Assembly (NCBI RefSeq): GCF_900105355.1
Contig: NZ_FNSC01000001.1
Location: 1,054,001 to 1,118,000, forward strand
DNA: 64,000 nt
Direction of reading: 5' to 3'
Origin: Pseudomonas anguilliseptica
GTDB taxonomy: Bacteria; Pseudomonadota; Gammaproteobacteria; Pseudomonadales; Pseudomonadaceae
Shown here: piece after piece, positions 45,701 through 58,289 of the stretch
Numbering within the stretch: position 1 is the first letter of the stretch
Layout: each line of letters begins with the position of its first letter
Position numbers and translations under genes: made by a program
Notes under the pieces: generated by a model
What the model was told of the DNA's origin: nothing
Seen by the model: the letters and a program-made list of their open reading frames with translations, nothing else
The model's database searches: none

Positions 45701-46415
45701 ATGAGCGGCGTGGCTTGTGCGATGAACGCAGCTTATAGCGATCGCCTGGATGGATCAGCCGGGCGTAGCTGATTAGATGCTCATCCGACCAGGTTCGCCG
45801 GATCACGCTCAGGCATGGCGCGGCCACTTCGATAGCCAGCCAGTCGGCCACCTGCTGATCGACCAACACCGCCTCGACCACATGCTCGACATCGGAAATC
45901 GGGCAGCTGCTGACCAGCACCTCGTTGGGTGTCTGCCGAGAGAAATCACTGTCCAGGTAATGCGGCACCCAGCGCGGATTGACGAAGCGGTCTTCCAGCT
46001 GGATCGGCACGCCATCCTCACGGTGCACCAGAATGCTGTGAAACACCTCCGCGCCCAGCCGCAGGCCCAGACGCAGCGCCACCTCATCATCCGCCGCCAG
46101 CGCCTCACAGCGAATGATGTCATTGCTGTAGGCATGCCCACGGCCGCGCACTTCATTGGCGATATTCAGCACTTCATGCAGCGATGATTCGGCCTTGCGG
46201 TCGGTGACGAAGGTGCCCAGCCCAGCCTGGCGCAGCAGGTAGCCCTTCTGCACCAGGTCGCGAATGGCCTTGTTAGCGGTCATCCGGCTGACCCCGAAAT
46301 CCCGCGCAAGCTGCTCTTCCGGCGGAATCTGATGATTGACCGGATAAGCGCCGCTGTGGATGCGCTCCAGCAGGAACGCTTCAATCGCCTTGTAGCGCGG
46401 GGTTGTACTGCTCAC
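45699..46415 (-). CDS. hutC: Histidine-utilisation repressor HutC
   Basis: 238 residues. N-terminal GntR winged helix (about 8-75) with PRYKAIEAFLLERIHSGAYP and DFGVSRMTANKAIRDLVQKG, then a UTRA ligand domain (about 95-235) with the HutC urocanate-pocket pattern (LEDRFVNPRWVPHYLDSDFS, then YARLIHPGDRYKL). HutC represses hut and is released by urocanate. GTG at 46415 has AAGGAG five bases upstream. The gene is the last of the minus-strand operon. Its stop is formed at the junction with the repeat at 45564-45700, so the native C terminus may have been altered. Confidence 0.9.
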   Translation of the reverse strand: MSSTTPRYKAIEAFLLERIHSGAYPVNHQIPPEEQLARDFGVSRMTANKAIRDLVQKGYLLRQAGLGTFVTDRKAESSLHEVLNIANEVRGRGHAYSNDIIRCEALAADDEVALRLGLRLGAEVFHSILVHREDGVPIQLEDRFVNPRWVPHYLDSDFSRQTPNEVLVSSCPISDVEHVVEAVLVDQQVADWLAIEVAAPCLSVIRRTWSDEHLISYARLIHPGDRYKLRSSHKPRRS

Positions 46416-46496
46416 AGCGGCTCCTTGGAGTGGTCCCGGTGCGCGGATAATAACCGGCTTACCTGCCCTCTCCCACCATGGAAAGGGCCGCACGGT

Positions 46497-48028
46497 TCAC
46501 GCCAGCGATGGCAATACCCCGTTCGGCAACAACGGGGTCAACACACGCTCGGCGAGCAAGGCATTAGCCGCTTCGATATCCGGGGCGAAGAAGCGGTCTT
46601 CCACGTAATACGGCACCTGCGCACGCAGGGCCTGACGCGCCTGTTCCAGCAACGGCGAGCTTTTCAGCCCTTCGCGGAAGTCCAGGCCCTGGCAGGCGCC
46701 CAGCCATTCGATGGCCAGCACGCCCCGGGTGTTGGCGGCCATCTCCCACAGGCGCTTGCCGGCGGCCGGGGCCATGGACACGTGATCTTCCTGGTTGGCC
46801 GAAGTTGGCAGGCTGTCGACGCTGTGCGGATGGGCCAGGGCCTTGTTTTCGCTGGCCAGGGCGGCGGCGGTGACCTGGGCGATCATAAAGCCGGAATTCA
46901 CCCCGCCATTGGCCACCAGAAACGGCGGCAGCTGCGACATATGTTTGTCCATCATCAGCGAAGTACGCCGTTCGCTCAGCGAGGCGATCTCGGCAATGGC
47001 CAGGGCGATATTGTCGGCGGCCATGGCCACCGGCTCGGCGTGGAAGTTGCCACCGGAAATCACCTCGCCTTCGGCAGCGAACACCAGCGGGTTATCCGAG
47101 ACCGCGTTGGCTTCCACCGCCAGCACCTCAGCGGCCTGGCGCAACTGAGTCAGGCAGGCGCCCATCACCTGCGGCTGGCAACGCAACGAGTACGGATCCT
47201 GTACCTTGTCGCAGGCTTCGTGAGAGCGGCCCACTTCGCTGCTGTCACCCAGCAAATGACGATAAACCGCCGCCGCGTCGATCTGCCCGCGCTGACCACG
47301 CGCAGCATGGATGCGCGCATCAAACGGCGCACGCGAACCCAAGGCAGCCTCGACAGTCAGGCCGCCGCAGACGGTGGCCGCAGCGAACAAGTCTTCGGCC
47401 TCGAACAACCCGCGCAAGGCATAGGCCGTGGACACCTGGGTGCCGTTAAGCAGCGCCAGACCTTCCTTGGCGGCCAGGGTCATTGGCTGCAAACCGGCGA
47501 TGGCCAGCGCTTCGGTGGCCGGCAGCCACTGGCCCTTGTGCCGCGCCTGGCTTTCGCCGAGCAGTACCAGCGACATATGCGCCAGTGGCGCGAGGTCGCC
47601 GGAGGCACCGACCGAGCCTTTGACGGGGATATGCGGGTAAACCTCGGCATTGATCAGGGCGATCAGCGCCTCGACCACCTGCCGGCGAATGCCAGAGAAA
47701 CCGCGCGCCAGGCTGTTGACCTTCAGCAACATGATCAGCCGCACCATGGCGTCGTCCAGCGGCTCGCCGATGCCCGCGGCGTGCGACAGCACCAGGGAGC
47801 GCTGCAATTTTTCCAGGTCCTCGGTGGCGATGCGGGTCGAGGCCAGCAGGCCGAAACCGGTATTGATGCCGTAGGCGGTGCGGCCTTCGGCGATGATGCC
47901 GTTGACACAAGCCACACTGGCCTCAATGGCCGGGTAGGCCGACGCTGCCAGGTTCAGGCGCAGCGGTGCCTGGTAGGCGGCGCGCAGCTGGGCCAGGGTC
48001 AACTGGCCGGGGTGCAGGGTGAACAGGC

Positions 48029-48032
<4 letters not shown>
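46497..48032 (-). CDS. hutH: Histidine ammonia-lyase
   Basis: HutH deaminates L-histidine to trans-urocanate. 511 residues with the MIO-forming Ala-Ser-Gly in [20 protein letters not shown], plus the [14 protein letters not shown] and [10 protein letters not shown] blocks. The start overlaps the hutU stop by 4 bases (ATGA), indicating a coupled operon. No internal defect is seen. Confidence 0.97.
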
Positions 48033-49711
<1,679 letters not shown>

Positions 49712-49763
49712 GGCAGGCTCCTGTAGTTCAGCCAGATGTGAGTCATGAACAACGGGCGGCTGC

Positions 49764-51089
49764 TTACAGCCAGCCCATATAGTGCGCCAGATAGCCCAGC
49801 GGAATGCTGAACAACAGGCTTAAGAACGTGCGCTGCAGCCAGACCAGCAACAGGTCGCGCAGACGTAGGGGTATTCGCGTGGCCAGCACGCAGGGAATCG
49901 AGGCGGAGAGAAACAGCACGCTGCTCACCGAGACGATGGCGGTGACGAACTTGACCAGCATGTCGGCGTCTTTCAGCAACATGGCGGGCAGGAACATCTC
50001 CGCCAGGCCGGAAGAAATGGCGCGGGCCACCTGCATCGGCTCGTTCAGGCCGAACAGCCAGGTCAGCGGGTAAAACAACACGCCAAGGGCATCGAAGACC
50101 GGGGTGTACTTGGCGGCAAGCAAACCAAGCAGGCCGACCGCGAGAATGCTCGGCAGGATCGCCGCAGTCATGCGCAGGCCGTCGACAAAGGTCTCGCGCA
50201 GCGCGCTGAGCAGCGAGGGCGCACTGGCCGCCTGGCTCAGCCCGGCACGCCAGGCACTGGCGATACGGCCTTCACCCAGTTGCAGCTGCGGCTCTGGACG
50301 GCTTTCACTGGGCAGGCGTGACAGCGGATAGATACGCGCGCTGACGGCGGTGACGCTGAAGGTCACCAGCATCGCGCTCCAGAAGTACAGGTTCCAGATT
50401 TCCATCAGGCCGAGGGTCTTGGCGATGATCACCATAAAAGGCGCCGACACCGTGGAGAAGCCGGTGGCGATGATCGCCGCCTCGCGCACGCTGTAGTGGC
50501 CCTGCTGGTACATGCGGTCGGTGATCAGCAGGCCCACCGAGTAGCTGCCGACGAACGAGGCCACCGCATCGATGGCCGACTTGCCCGGCATGCGCCAGAT
50601 CGGCCGCATCACCGGCTGCATCAATACACCGACCAGCTCCAACAGGCCGAAGCCGATCAGAAACACCAGGGCCAGGGCACCCAGCGGCACGATCAGCGCC
50701 AGGCTGAGCACCAGCTTGTCGAATAGGAACGGCAGCATGCCCGGCTGGTACAAGGTCTCCGGCCCGACACGCAACAGATAGGCCACGCCAATCAGCAGAC
50801 CGAACACTTTGAGCACGCTGAATACGATGCGCGTCAGGTCGCCGCGCCAGCTGCCGCTAAGCCAGGGCTGCAGCGCACCGTAGAGCATAAACAGCATGGC
50901 AATGGCGATCACCAGCGGCCGTGCATGGGTTTGCAGGGCGCTGGCGGCATGGTCGAGGAGGATGGTGCTGCGCTCACCGATCTCGAACGGCACAAAGAAG
51001 ATCAACAGGCCAATAAGGCTGTAGCCGAGCAACCGGACCAGGGCACGGCCTTTGGACACGCTGGCGAACGCCGTAAGTTGTTCAGACAT
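49764..51089 (-). CDS. YjiH/nucleoside-recognition-domain membrane protein in the hut operon
   Basis: 441 residues with about ten membrane helices and two Gate-like nucleoside-recognition regions ([38 protein letters not shown]). It resembles YjiH-type proteins. Its place between hutG and hutU implies transport of histidine, urocanate or a related compound, but this family is not a known histidine permease. The ATG at 51089 has GGAG seven bases upstream. It overlaps a 25-codon ORF by 8 bases. Confidence 0.75.
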   Translation of the reverse strand: MSEQLTAFASVSKGRALVRLLGYSLIGLLIFFVPFEIGERSTILLDHAASALQTHARPLVIAIAMLFMLYGALQPWLSGSWRGDLTRIVFSVLKVFGLLIGVAYLLRVGPETLYQPGMLPFLFDKLVLSLALIVPLGALALVFLIGFGLLELVGVLMQPVMRPIWRMPGKSAIDAVASFVGSYSVGLLITDRMYQQGHYSVREAAIIATGFSTVSAPFMVIIAKTLGLMEIWNLYFWSAMLVTFSVTAVSARIYPLSRLPSESRPEPQLQLGEGRIASAWRAGLSQAASAPSLLSALRETFVDGLRMTAAILPSILAVGLLGLLAAKYTPVFDALGVLFYPLTWLFGLNEPMQVARAISSGLAEMFLPAMLLKDADMLVKFVTAIVSVSSVLFLSASIPCVLATRIPLRLRDLLLVWLQRTFLSLLFSIPLGYLAHYMGWL

Positions 51090-51159
51090 GACGGCTCTCC
51101 GCGCGCAACACACGGGCTGCCTGGCTGCCGCCGCGGCGGTGCTGGGTGAAAGGTGTCAT
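51082..51159 (-). CDS. Possible 25-residue small protein in the hut operon
   Basis: MTPFTQHRRGGSQAARVLRA and five more residues, then TGA overlapping the transporter start. AGAGGA lies 8 bases before the ATG, a good Shine-Dalgarno, and the stop-start overlap is typical of coupling. It is Arg-rich. No homologue is known to me, so it could be a leader peptide or spurious. Confidence 0.4.
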   Translation of the reverse strand: MTPFTQHRRGGSQAARVLRAESRHV

Positions 51160-51209
51160 CTGTGCATTCCTCTGTATTTATTGTTGTCAGGGAAGTGGCC
51201 AAGTAGCGC

Positions 51210-52163
51210 TTAGCCGGTCAGGGTCAACAGATGGATCAGCCGCGCCGCGACCTTGGCGGTGCGGCTGTCGATATCGTGTTCGGGATTGAGTTCGGCCAGG
51301 TCCATCAGGCGCAACTTGCCGCTGTCGCGCACGGTTTCCAGCAGCGGTTCGAGCAGCGCCAGCGGCACGCCACGGGCTGCCGGGGCGCTGACGCCGGGTG
51401 CCTCGCAGGCCGGCAGCACATCGATATCGATGGTCAGGTAGATGGCATCGCAGGCGGCGATAAAGGCCGACAGCTCGGCGCTGATGGCCGCCAGGCTGCC
51501 TTCGCGGATCTCGCGATCCTCGCGCACCTGCACGTCCAGTTCGGCGGCGCGCTGGAACAAGGCGCGGGTATTGCTGGCGCGGCTGACGCCGAGGCAGGCA
51601 TAGGCGAACGGCCAGCCACGTACGGCGCACTGCTCGGCGATCTGCGCGAAAGGCGTGCCGGAAGAGCGGGCATGGGCCGGGTCGCGTAGATCGAAGTGCG
51701 CATCGAAGTTGATAATGCCGATACGTGGGGCGGCCATCCGTGGGGTTCCGCCAGCTAAGTGCTCGGCGATGCCCTGCCAGCTACCGAAAGCCACCTCGTG
51801 GCCGCCGCCAAGAACGACCGGCAGATGCCCGGCATCCAGCAGCGCACAGACGTTGTGGCCAAGGCGAGTCTGGGCGCTTTCCAGATCGCCATCGGCGCAA
51901 ACCACATCACCAGCGTCATAAGCGGCACCCTGGCGATGCCAGGCCAGGTTGGCCAACGCCTTGCGCATGGCCAACGGCCCATTCACCGCGCCGACGCGGC
52001 CATGGTTGCGCCGCACGCCTTCGTCGCTGGCAAAACCGAGCAGCGCCACGCCAGGCAGGCTGTCGGCGCTCAGTTCCTGAATGCGCTGATGCCAGCGCGG
52101 GCTGTCAGCTTCCGGGTCGATCCGGCCCTGCCAGAGCTGCATGGAATTGCGATCAGCGTGCAT
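51210..52163 (-). CDS. hutG: Formimidoylglutamase
   Basis: HutG of the arginase family hydrolyses N-formimidoyl-L-glutamate to glutamate and formamide. 317 residues; Mn2+ motifs [23 protein letters not shown] and [14 protein letters not shown] are all present. The start at 52163 overlaps the hutI end by 11 bases and gives the family length. An upstream in-frame start inside hutI is rejected. Its presence argues for the one-step route from formimidoylglutamate; no hutF is in the window. Confidence 0.93.
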   Translation of the reverse strand: MHADRNSMQLWQGRIDPEADSPRWHQRIQELSADSLPGVALLGFASDEGVRRNHGRVGAVNGPLAMRKALANLAWHRQGAAYDAGDVVCADGDLESAQTRLGHNVCALLDAGHLPVVLGGGHEVAFGSWQGIAEHLAGGTPRMAAPRIGIINFDAHFDLRDPAHARSSGTPFAQIAEQCAVRGWPFAYACLGVSRASNTRALFQRAAELDVQVREDREIREGSLAAISAELSAFIAACDAIYLTIDIDVLPACEAPGVSAPAARGVPLALLEPLLETVRDSGKLRLMDLAELNPEHDIDSRTAKVAARLIHLLTLTG

Positions 52164-53388
52164 AGGTGTTGGCCTCTTTGCGGTAGCTAATGGCGCCGTT
52201 GAAGATGCGCTGACGCAGCCGGCCCGGCTGGACCGCATAGGCCAGTTCGGCAGGTTGCTGCACATCCCACAGGCACAGATCGGCGGGGGCCCCAACCTCG
52301 ATCCGCCCGAGATCTGGGCGGCCGAGGGCACGGGCGGCGTGGGCGGTCATACCGGCCAGTGCTTCGCGCGGGGTCAAACGGAACAGAGTGCAGGCCAGGT
52401 TGAGGCACAGGGTCGGAAAGCAGATCGGCGAGGTGCCGGGGTTGGCATCGCTGGCCAAGGCCATCGGCACCTTGTGCTGACGCAGCAGCTCGATGGGCGG
52501 CAACTGGGTCTCGCGCAGGCAGTGGAAGGCCCCGGGTAGCAGCACGGCCACCGTGCCGGCGGCGGCCATGGCCTGCACCCCGGCCTCGTCGAGAAACTCG
52601 ATATGGTCGGCCGAGAGGCCCCGATAGCGCGCCACCAGGGCGCTGCCGCCCAGGTTGGACAACTGCTCGGCATGCGCCTTGAGCGCCAGGCCGTGGCGCT
52701 GCGCGGCCTGGAACACCAACTCGCACTGCGCCGGGCTAAAGCCTATATGTTCGCAGAACACATCCACCGCATCGGCCAGGCCCTCGGCGGCCGCAGCCGG
52801 GATTATCTGGTTGCACACCAGCTCGATATAGCCGTCGCTGTCACCGGCGAACTCCGGCGGCAGGGCGTGGGCCGCCAGCAGGGTGGTGGTGATACGCAGC
52901 GGCAGCAGCTCGCCAAGGCGGCGTGCCACTCGCAGCATCTTCAATTCATCGGCGAGGGTCAGGCCATAGCCGGATTTGATTTCCAGGGTGGTCACGCCGT
53001 CGTCCAACAGCGCCTGCAAGCGCGGCAGACTCTGCGCCAGCAACTCGTCCTCGCTGGCCGCACGGGTGGCGCGCACGGTGCTGAGGATGCCGCCACCGGC
53101 CTTGGCGATCTCGGCGTAGCTGACCCCTTCCAGGCGCTGCTCGAACTCGGCGGCGCGATTGCCGGCGTACACCAGATGGCTGTGGCAATCCACCAGACCC
53201 GGGGTCATTACTCCGCCGCGCCCGGCTTCCTGCGCGCCCTGGGCCAGTGCTTCGGGAAACGCCCTGGCCGGCCACAGGCCCGTCACCCTGCCCGCCTCGA
53301 CCAGCAGCGTCATAGGCTCAGGCACGACCTGCAAGCCATCAAACACACAGAGATCGCGCCATAACAGGCGCGGGGCAGACATAGGCAT
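52153..53388 (-). CDS. hutI: Imidazolonepropionase
   Basis: HutI opens the imidazolone ring to N-formimidoylglutamate. 411 residues in the amidohydrolase fold with [19 protein letters not shown] (metal HxH), [24 protein letters not shown] and [12 protein letters not shown]. The start at 53388 has GGAG six bases upstream; an in-frame ATG at 53520 would place the HutC site inside the gene. First gene of the minus-strand hut operon, with a HutC-like palindrome just before it. Confidence 0.96.
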   Translation of the reverse strand: MPMSAPRLLWRDLCVFDGLQVVPEPMTLLVEAGRVTGLWPARAFPEALAQGAQEAGRGGVMTPGLVDCHSHLVYAGNRAAEFEQRLEGVSYAEIAKAGGGILSTVRATRAASEDELLAQSLPRLQALLDDGVTTLEIKSGYGLTLADELKMLRVARRLGELLPLRITTTLLAAHALPPEFAGDSDGYIELVCNQIIPAAAAEGLADAVDVFCEHIGFSPAQCELVFQAAQRHGLALKAHAEQLSNLGGSALVARYRGLSADHIEFLDEAGVQAMAAAGTVAVLLPGAFHCLRETQLPPIELLRQHKVPMALASDANPGTSPICFPTLCLNLACTLFRLTPREALAGMTAHAARALGRPDLGRIEVGAPADLCLWDVQQPAELAYAVQPGRLRQRIFNGAISYRKEANTYAR

Positions 53389-53407
53389 GAGACTCTCCGC
53401 AAACAAT

Positions 53408-53419
53408 TTGTATATACAA
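53408..53419. promoter_or_regulatory. HutC-type operator upstream of hutI
   Basis: The perfect palindrome TTGTATATACAA lies 20-31 bases before the hutI ATG. GntR/HutC repressors bind GTATATAC-type cores. A second copy lies near hutD (53616-53629), so the divergent promoters each have a site. Confidence 0.7.
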
Positions 53420-53615
53420 TAGAAGTAGAGTCCCAGCCCGTCAACCCCAGACGACAGCTCACCTGCCCTGCTAGCGACAGTCATAAGCGACACAAATACG
53501 CCTGCAACTGACTGATTCAATTATATTTACTGAGCACTTATACGATTTACACTAAACCTTGCACGACTCTCAAATAAAAAACTTCTACCCTAACCCCTCA
53601 GGCTTCGCCCTAGAT

Positions 53616-53629
53616 TATGTATATACAAA
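53616..53629. promoter_or_regulatory. HutC-type operator upstream of hutD
   Basis: TTATGTATATACAAAT contains the same TGTATATACA core (53618-53627), 28 bases before the hutD start. The sequence from 53420 to 53615 is AT-rich and otherwise shows no clear site. Confidence 0.65.
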
Positions 53630-53654
53630 TACACTGGATCCACTAGGAACCGCC

Positions 53655-54248
53655 ATGAGCGTACGCATGATCGACAGCCGCACCGCCCGCCAACTGCCCT
53701 GGAAGAATGGCGCCGGGGTCACCCTGGAGTTGGCCATAGCCCCGCCAGGGGCCAGCGTGGAGGACTTCGACTGGCGCATCAGCAGTGCCCGGGTGGAGCA
53801 GGCCGGGGCCTTCTCCCTGTTTCCCGGCGTCGACCGCAGCCTGGCACTGCTCGAAGGCGCCGGCTTGCAGCTGAACCTGCCCGGACCGGAGAGCCTGCGC
53901 CTGGACCGCCACAACCCAGTGCTGGCCTTTGCCGGTGAACTGCAGGTCCAGGCCGAGCTGCTCGACGGCGCCGTGTACGACTTCAATCTGATGAGTCGGC
54001 GCGAGCGCTGGCGGCAGCACCTAGAGCAGTTGACGCTGCAGGGGGCACTACAGATCCAGGCAGCCGCTGTGCTGTTTATCTACTGTCAGCAGGGACAGGC
54101 GCTGCACTGCGGCCTGCCAAGCGGCAAGCAATGGCGGTTCGGCGCAGGCCAAGGCCTGCTGCTGGAGCAAGAGCCCGGCCCCTACCAACTGCGAACCGAC
54201 GGCCAGTGCAACCTGCTGCTGGCCAGGTTGAGTCCGCTACCGCGCTAG
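53655..54248 (+). CDS. hutD: HutD family protein
   Basis: HutD is a cupin-like hut accessory protein thought to limit hut pathway output. 197 residues starting MSVRMIDSRTARQLPWKNGAG, with VEDFDWRISSARVEQAGAFSLF and DRSLALLEGAGLQL. The start at 53655 has AGGAA; an earlier in-frame ATG at 53559 would run through the operator and has no family similarity. Transcribed divergently from the hut operon but under the same HutC-type site. Confidence 0.9.
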   Translation: MSVRMIDSRTARQLPWKNGAGVTLELAIAPPGASVEDFDWRISSARVEQAGAFSLFPGVDRSLALLEGAGLQLNLPGPESLRLDRHNPVLAFAGELQVQAELLDGAVYDFNLMSRRERWRQHLEQLTLQGALQIQAAAVLFIYCQQGQALHCGLPSGKQWRFGAGQGLLLEQEPGPYQLRTDGQCNLLLARLSPLPR

Positions 54249-54560
54249 CGACCAGAGGCCGGCCGTCTTTCGCCCAGCTACCTTGTCAGTCGCCGTAGCT
54301 AGGCTAGCCTCAACTAACAGGGAGCAACGGCCAGTCCATCGCCCCTGCCCTGCCGACGCCAACCACTACTGCGCAGCCAGGTAGACGAGTCACCATGGCA
54401 CGAATCGGCTTCAACGCCGGCTCGGGAACCTTAGCCAGCTCTGACGGTAAGGCGACACAGCCACAACTATAAACAGGGACAGTGTACTAACCGCTGCACG
54501 CTCTACACCGCTTCGCGGCTGGCCTATGGCGCACCATGGCTCACCCATCCCAGAGGTCTG
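54249..54560. other. Gene-free region between hutD and the chemoreceptor
   Basis: 312 bases with no ORF I can support on either strand and no clear promoter, terminator or repeat. It should contain the chemoreceptor promoter, but I see no convincing -10/-35. Confidence 0.5.
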
Positions 54561-56312
54561 ATGCCCATGAACAATGCCACCCTGTCTAAGGCCATTCCCG
54601 CCTTGCTGCTGGTTATAGCGGCCACCTTTCTGGCCCTGCTCTATACCTTCTTCGCGATGAAACAGGCGGCGTCCGAGCTGCGTCAGGTCGGCGACAACCG
54701 CTACGCCTCCTACCTGCTGGCCGATGAGTTGCGCCAGAGCTCCGACGACCTGACCCGCCTGGGTCGCACCTATGTGGTCAGCACCGACCCCGAGTACGAG
54801 CGTGAGTACTTGCAGATACTCGATATCCGCAACGGCAAGGCGCCGCGCCCGCAGAGCTACCACCGGATCTACTGGGACTTCGTCGCCGCCGGCAACAGCA
54901 AACCACGGCCGGACGGCGAAACCGTGGCCCTGGCCGACCTGATGCGCCAGGCCGGCTTTACCGAAGACGAGTTTGCCAAGTTGCAGCAGGCCCAGGCCAA
55001 TTCCGACGGCCTGGTACAGCTCGAAGTCAAGGCGATGAACGCGGTCAAGGGCAAGTTCACAGATGCCCAGGGCAACTACAGCGTCGACGGTTCACCCGAC
55101 CTGGAGCTGGCGCGCAACCTGGTGCATGGCAAGGACTACCACAACTACAAAGCCAAGATCATGCAGCCGGTGGATGACTTCTTCGCCCTGGTCGAAAAGC
55201 GCACCACCGCCGAAGTGCGCCAGGCCGATCAGGCCTTGAGCCAAGGGCAAAACTTGTTCGTCGCGGTATTGGTCGCCCTGATCGGCGAAATTATCCTGTT
55301 GATCCATCTCGGCCGTAGCCAGACCATCAACCAGCTGGGCGCCAAACCTGCGGTGCTGGACCAGGTGCTCAATGAACTGGCCGCCGGCAACCTCGGTGTA
55401 ACCATCCCCCCAGCGCAGCCGGACAGCGCCTTGGGCAACGTGCAACGGATGACCGACCGGCTGAAAAAACTCATAGGTGACGCCCTCGACAGCAGCGCCC
55501 GTCTGCACAGCGCGGTGGCCGAGGTCTCCGAGATGGTCGACAACACGGTAAGCCGCGCCGCCCAGCAGAACCAGATGACCGACCTGGTGGCCACCGCCGT
55601 GCATGAGATGGGCCTGACCGTGCAGGAGATCGCGCACAACGCCAGCAGCGCGGCGCATGCCTCGAAGAGCGCCCAGGATGAGGCCCATCTGGCCGACCGG
55701 GTGGTCAACGACTCGGTGCAACACATCAAGCAAATGGCCGACGACATAGGCTCGGCGGCCCAGGCGGTGACCGAACTGGCCGCGCAGATCGGCTCCATCG
55801 ACCAGGTGCTGTCGGTGATTCGCGGAATTTCCGAGCAGACCAACCTGCTGGCCCTGAACGCCGCCATCGAAGCGGCGCGCGCCGGTGAAATGGGTCGCGG
55901 CTTCGCCGTGGTGGCCGATGAGGTACGCACCCTGGCCGGACGCACTCAGGGCTCCACCGACGAGATCCAACAGATGATCGAGAGACTCAAACGTGGCGCG
56001 GAGACGGCGGTGGCCTCCATGCAGGCCGGGCAAACCGCGACCACTACCGGGGTCGAGGAAAGCCAGCACACCCAACAGTCGTTACAGACCATTTCCCAGC
56101 AGATCGAACACATCAGCGATATGAACACCCAGGTGGCTACCGCCACCGAGGAGCAGTCATCGGTGACCGAGGAAATCAACCGCAACGTCCAGGGCATTGC
56201 CGATATTGCCCACTCGACCACCGATGAGGCCAAGCACTGCCAGGAGGACTGCAAGACCCTGCGCAAGCTGTCCGACAACCTGGCCACGCAGATGGGCAGC
56301 TTCCGCCTATAA
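54561..56312 (+). CDS. Methyl-accepting chemotaxis protein
   Basis: 583 residues. TM1 at about 10-32, a periplasmic helical ligand domain (about 35-228, with [20 protein letters not shown]), TM2 at about 230-250, a HAMP region (about 255-310) and a cytoplasmic signalling domain with the hairpin [20 protein letters not shown] and [18 protein letters not shown]. Ligand unknown. The start could be 54561 or 54567 (AGAGG at 54552-54556). No CheB/CheR-binding pentapeptide is seen at the C terminus. Confidence 0.9.
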   Translation: MPMNNATLSKAIPALLLVIAATFLALLYTFFAMKQAASELRQVGDNRYASYLLADELRQSSDDLTRLGRTYVVSTDPEYEREYLQILDIRNGKAPRPQSYHRIYWDFVAAGNSKPRPDGETVALADLMRQAGFTEDEFAKLQQAQANSDGLVQLEVKAMNAVKGKFTDAQGNYSVDGSPDLELARNLVHGKDYHNYKAKIMQPVDDFFALVEKRTTAEVRQADQALSQGQNLFVAVLVALIGEIILLIHLGRSQTINQLGAKPAVLDQVLNELAAGNLGVTIPPAQPDSALGNVQRMTDRLKKLIGDALDSSARLHSAVAEVSEMVDNTVSRAAQQNQMTDLVATAVHEMGLTVQEIAHNASSAAHASKSAQDEAHLADRVVNDSVQHIKQMADDIGSAAQAVTELAAQIGSIDQVLSVIRGISEQTNLLALNAAIEAARAGEMGRGFAVVADEVRTLAGRTQGSTDEIQQMIERLKRGAETAVASMQAGQTATTTGVEESQHTQQSLQTISQQIEHISDMNTQVATATEEQSSVTEEINRNVQGIADIAHSTTDEAKHCQEDCKTLRKLSDNLATQMGSFRL

Positions 56313-56389
56313 GCGGTGCGGCGTAGAGGGCACCAGGGCTATGTTGCGCTGGGCTTCGGCGCTTAAGCGTGATGGCGCGCGACGTCGTA

Positions 56390-56415
56390 GGGTGCGCCGC
56401 GCGCACGGCGCACCC
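56390..56415. repeat. Intergenic inverted repeat GGGTGCGCCG
   Basis: A perfect 10-bp inverted repeat GGGTGCGCCG-CGCGCA-CGGCGCACCC preceded by CGTCGTA. The outer CGTAGGGTG pattern resembles the ends of the repeat at 35138. It is between convergent genes. Confidence 0.55.
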
Positions 56416-56458
56416 GACCCACTGCGGCCAATACAACGCGGACTTGATACATAGTCAG

Positions 56459-56498
56459 AAAAAAGCCCCGACTGTTTAGGCCGGGGCTTTTTGTTTTT
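56459..56498. terminator. Bidirectional terminator
   Basis: AAAGCCCCG and CGGGGCTTT stem with a T-run on the + side and an A-run on the left. It lies between the convergent chemoreceptor and acyl-CoA dehydrogenase genes and can serve both. Confidence 0.82.
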
Positions 56499-56510
56499 GC
56501 AGCGCCAGTT

Positions 56511-58289
56511 TTAGAACTGCGCAGCATCCAGCAGATACAGGCTCTCGCTACCGGCCTTGACCGATGCAGTCAGCGAGTGGATACGCGGCAGCAGGCGGGC
56601 GAAGAAGAAACGCGCGGTACCCAGTTTACTCACGTAGAACTCATCCTGGTCCTGCTTGGCCAGCGCGGTGCGCGCCATCAGGGCCCACATGTAGGCGTAG
56701 GCGGTGTAGCCGAACACCTGCAGGTACTCGACCGAGGCAGCGCCGACTTCGTTCGGGTTGGCCTTGGCGCGCTCCAGCAGGTCGCTGGTCATCAGCTCCA
56801 GGTTGGCGATGGCGTCTTTCAGCGGATTGACGAACTCGGCCAGGGAGGTGTCGGCGCTGTCGGTAAAGGCCTTGATCTCTTCGGCGAAGTGCTTGTAGAA
56901 CGCACCGCCGCTGCCGACCACCTTGCGGCCGACCAGGTCGAGCGCCTGGATGCCGTTGGTGCCTTCGTAGATCTGGGTGATGCGGCAGTCGCGAATCAGC
57001 TGCTCCTGGCCCCACTCGCGGATAAAGCCGTGGCCGCCGAAGATCTGCTGGCCGTGTACGGTGGTTTCCAGCGCCATATCGGTGAGGAAGGCCTTGGCCA
57101 CCGGGGTCAGCAGGGCAACCAGCTCTTCCGCACGCATGCGGGTGGCGGCGTCTTCACTGAACTTGGCAGTGTCCAGCTGCATGGCCACGTAGCTGGAGAA
57201 GGCACGGCCGCCCTCGTTCAGCGCTTTCATGGTCAGCAGCATGCGACGCACGTCCGGGTGCACGATGATCGGGTCGGCGGCTTTGTCTTTCGCCACCGGG
57301 CCGGTCGGCGCACGGCTCTGGATACGGTCGCGGGCGTATTCCACGGCGTTCTGGTAGCTGCGCTCACCCAGGGACAGGCCCTGGATGCCCACGCCCAGAC
57401 GCTCGTAGTTCATCATGGTGAACATGGCAGCGAGGCCTTTGTTTGGCGCATCGACGATCCAACCGGTGGCGCCGTCGAAGTTCATCACGCAGGTGGCAGA
57501 GGCCTTGATGCCCATCTTGTGTTCGATGGAGCCGCAGGACAGCGAGTTTTTCTCGCCCAGCGAACCGTCGGCATTGACCATGACTTTCGGCACCAGGAAC
57601 AGCGAGATGCCTTTCGGGCCAGCCGGTGCGTCCGGCAGCTTGGCCAATACCAAGTGGATGATGTTCTCGGTCAGGTCGTGCTCACCACCAGTGATAAAGA
57701 TCTTGGTGCCGGTGATCTTGAAGCTGCCATCAGCTTGCGGCTCGGCTTTGGTGCGAATAATACCCAGGTCGGTGCCGGCATGCGGTTCGGTCAGGCACAT
57801 GGAGCCGGCCCAAACACCGGAGTACATGTTCGGCAGGTATTTTTCTTTCAGCTCTTCGCTGGCGTGGGCGTTGATCGACAGACAGGCACCGGCGGTCAGC
57901 ATCGGGTACAGGCCGAACGACAGGTTGGCCGAGTTGACCATTTCCTCGACCTGGGCAGAGATCACCTTGGGCATACCCATGCCACCGAATACCGGGTCGC
58001 CGCCCACGCCTACCCAGCCGCCTTCGGCATAGGTCTGATAGGCCTGCGGGAAGCCGGCTGGGGTTTTCACCCCGCCGTCAGTCCAGGAGCAGCCTTCTTC
58101 GTCGCCTCTGCGGTTCAGCGGGGCGATCACGCCGCCGGTGACCTTGCCGGCTTCTTCGAGAATCGCCGCTGCAGTGTCTTCATCGACCACTTCAGCCAGG
58201 GCCGGCAATTGCGCCCACAGCTTGGAAACTTCAAACACTTCATTGAGCACGAAGCGCATATCGCGCAGGGGAGCATTGTAGTCAGCCAT
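56511..58289 (-). CDS. Acyl-CoA dehydrogenase (FadE-like, C-terminally extended)
   Basis: 592 residues of the long acyl-CoA dehydrogenase group. FAD-linked oxidation of acyl-CoA to trans-2-enoyl-CoA. N-terminal ADYNAPLRDMRFVLNEVFEV, the CLTEPHAGTDLGIIRTKA FAD-binding stretch, and the RITQIYEGTNGIQALDLVGR catalytic block. A C-terminal helical extension is typical of the Pseudomonas PA0506-like group (also called 3-methylmercaptopropionyl-CoA-dehydrogenase-like). The substrate chain length is not inferable. Monocistronic. Confidence 0.92.
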   Translation of the reverse strand: MADYNAPLRDMRFVLNEVFEVSKLWAQLPALAEVVDEDTAAAILEEAGKVTGGVIAPLNRRGDEEGCSWTDGGVKTPAGFPQAYQTYAEGGWVGVGGDPVFGGMGMPKVISAQVEEMVNSANLSFGLYPMLTAGACLSINAHASEELKEKYLPNMYSGVWAGSMCLTEPHAGTDLGIIRTKAEPQADGSFKITGTKIFITGGEHDLTENIIHLVLAKLPDAPAGPKGISLFLVPKVMVNADGSLGEKNSLSCGSIEHKMGIKASATCVMNFDGATGWIVDAPNKGLAAMFTMMNYERLGVGIQGLSLGERSYQNAVEYARDRIQSRAPTGPVAKDKAADPIIVHPDVRRMLLTMKALNEGGRAFSSYVAMQLDTAKFSEDAATRMRAEELVALLTPVAKAFLTDMALETTVHGQQIFGGHGFIREWGQEQLIRDCRITQIYEGTNGIQALDLVGRKVVGSGGAFYKHFAEEIKAFTDSADTSLAEFVNPLKDAIANLELMTSDLLERAKANPNEVGAASVEYLQVFGYTAYAYMWALMARTALAKQDQDEFYVSKLGTARFFFARLLPRIHSLTASVKAGSESLYLLDAAQF

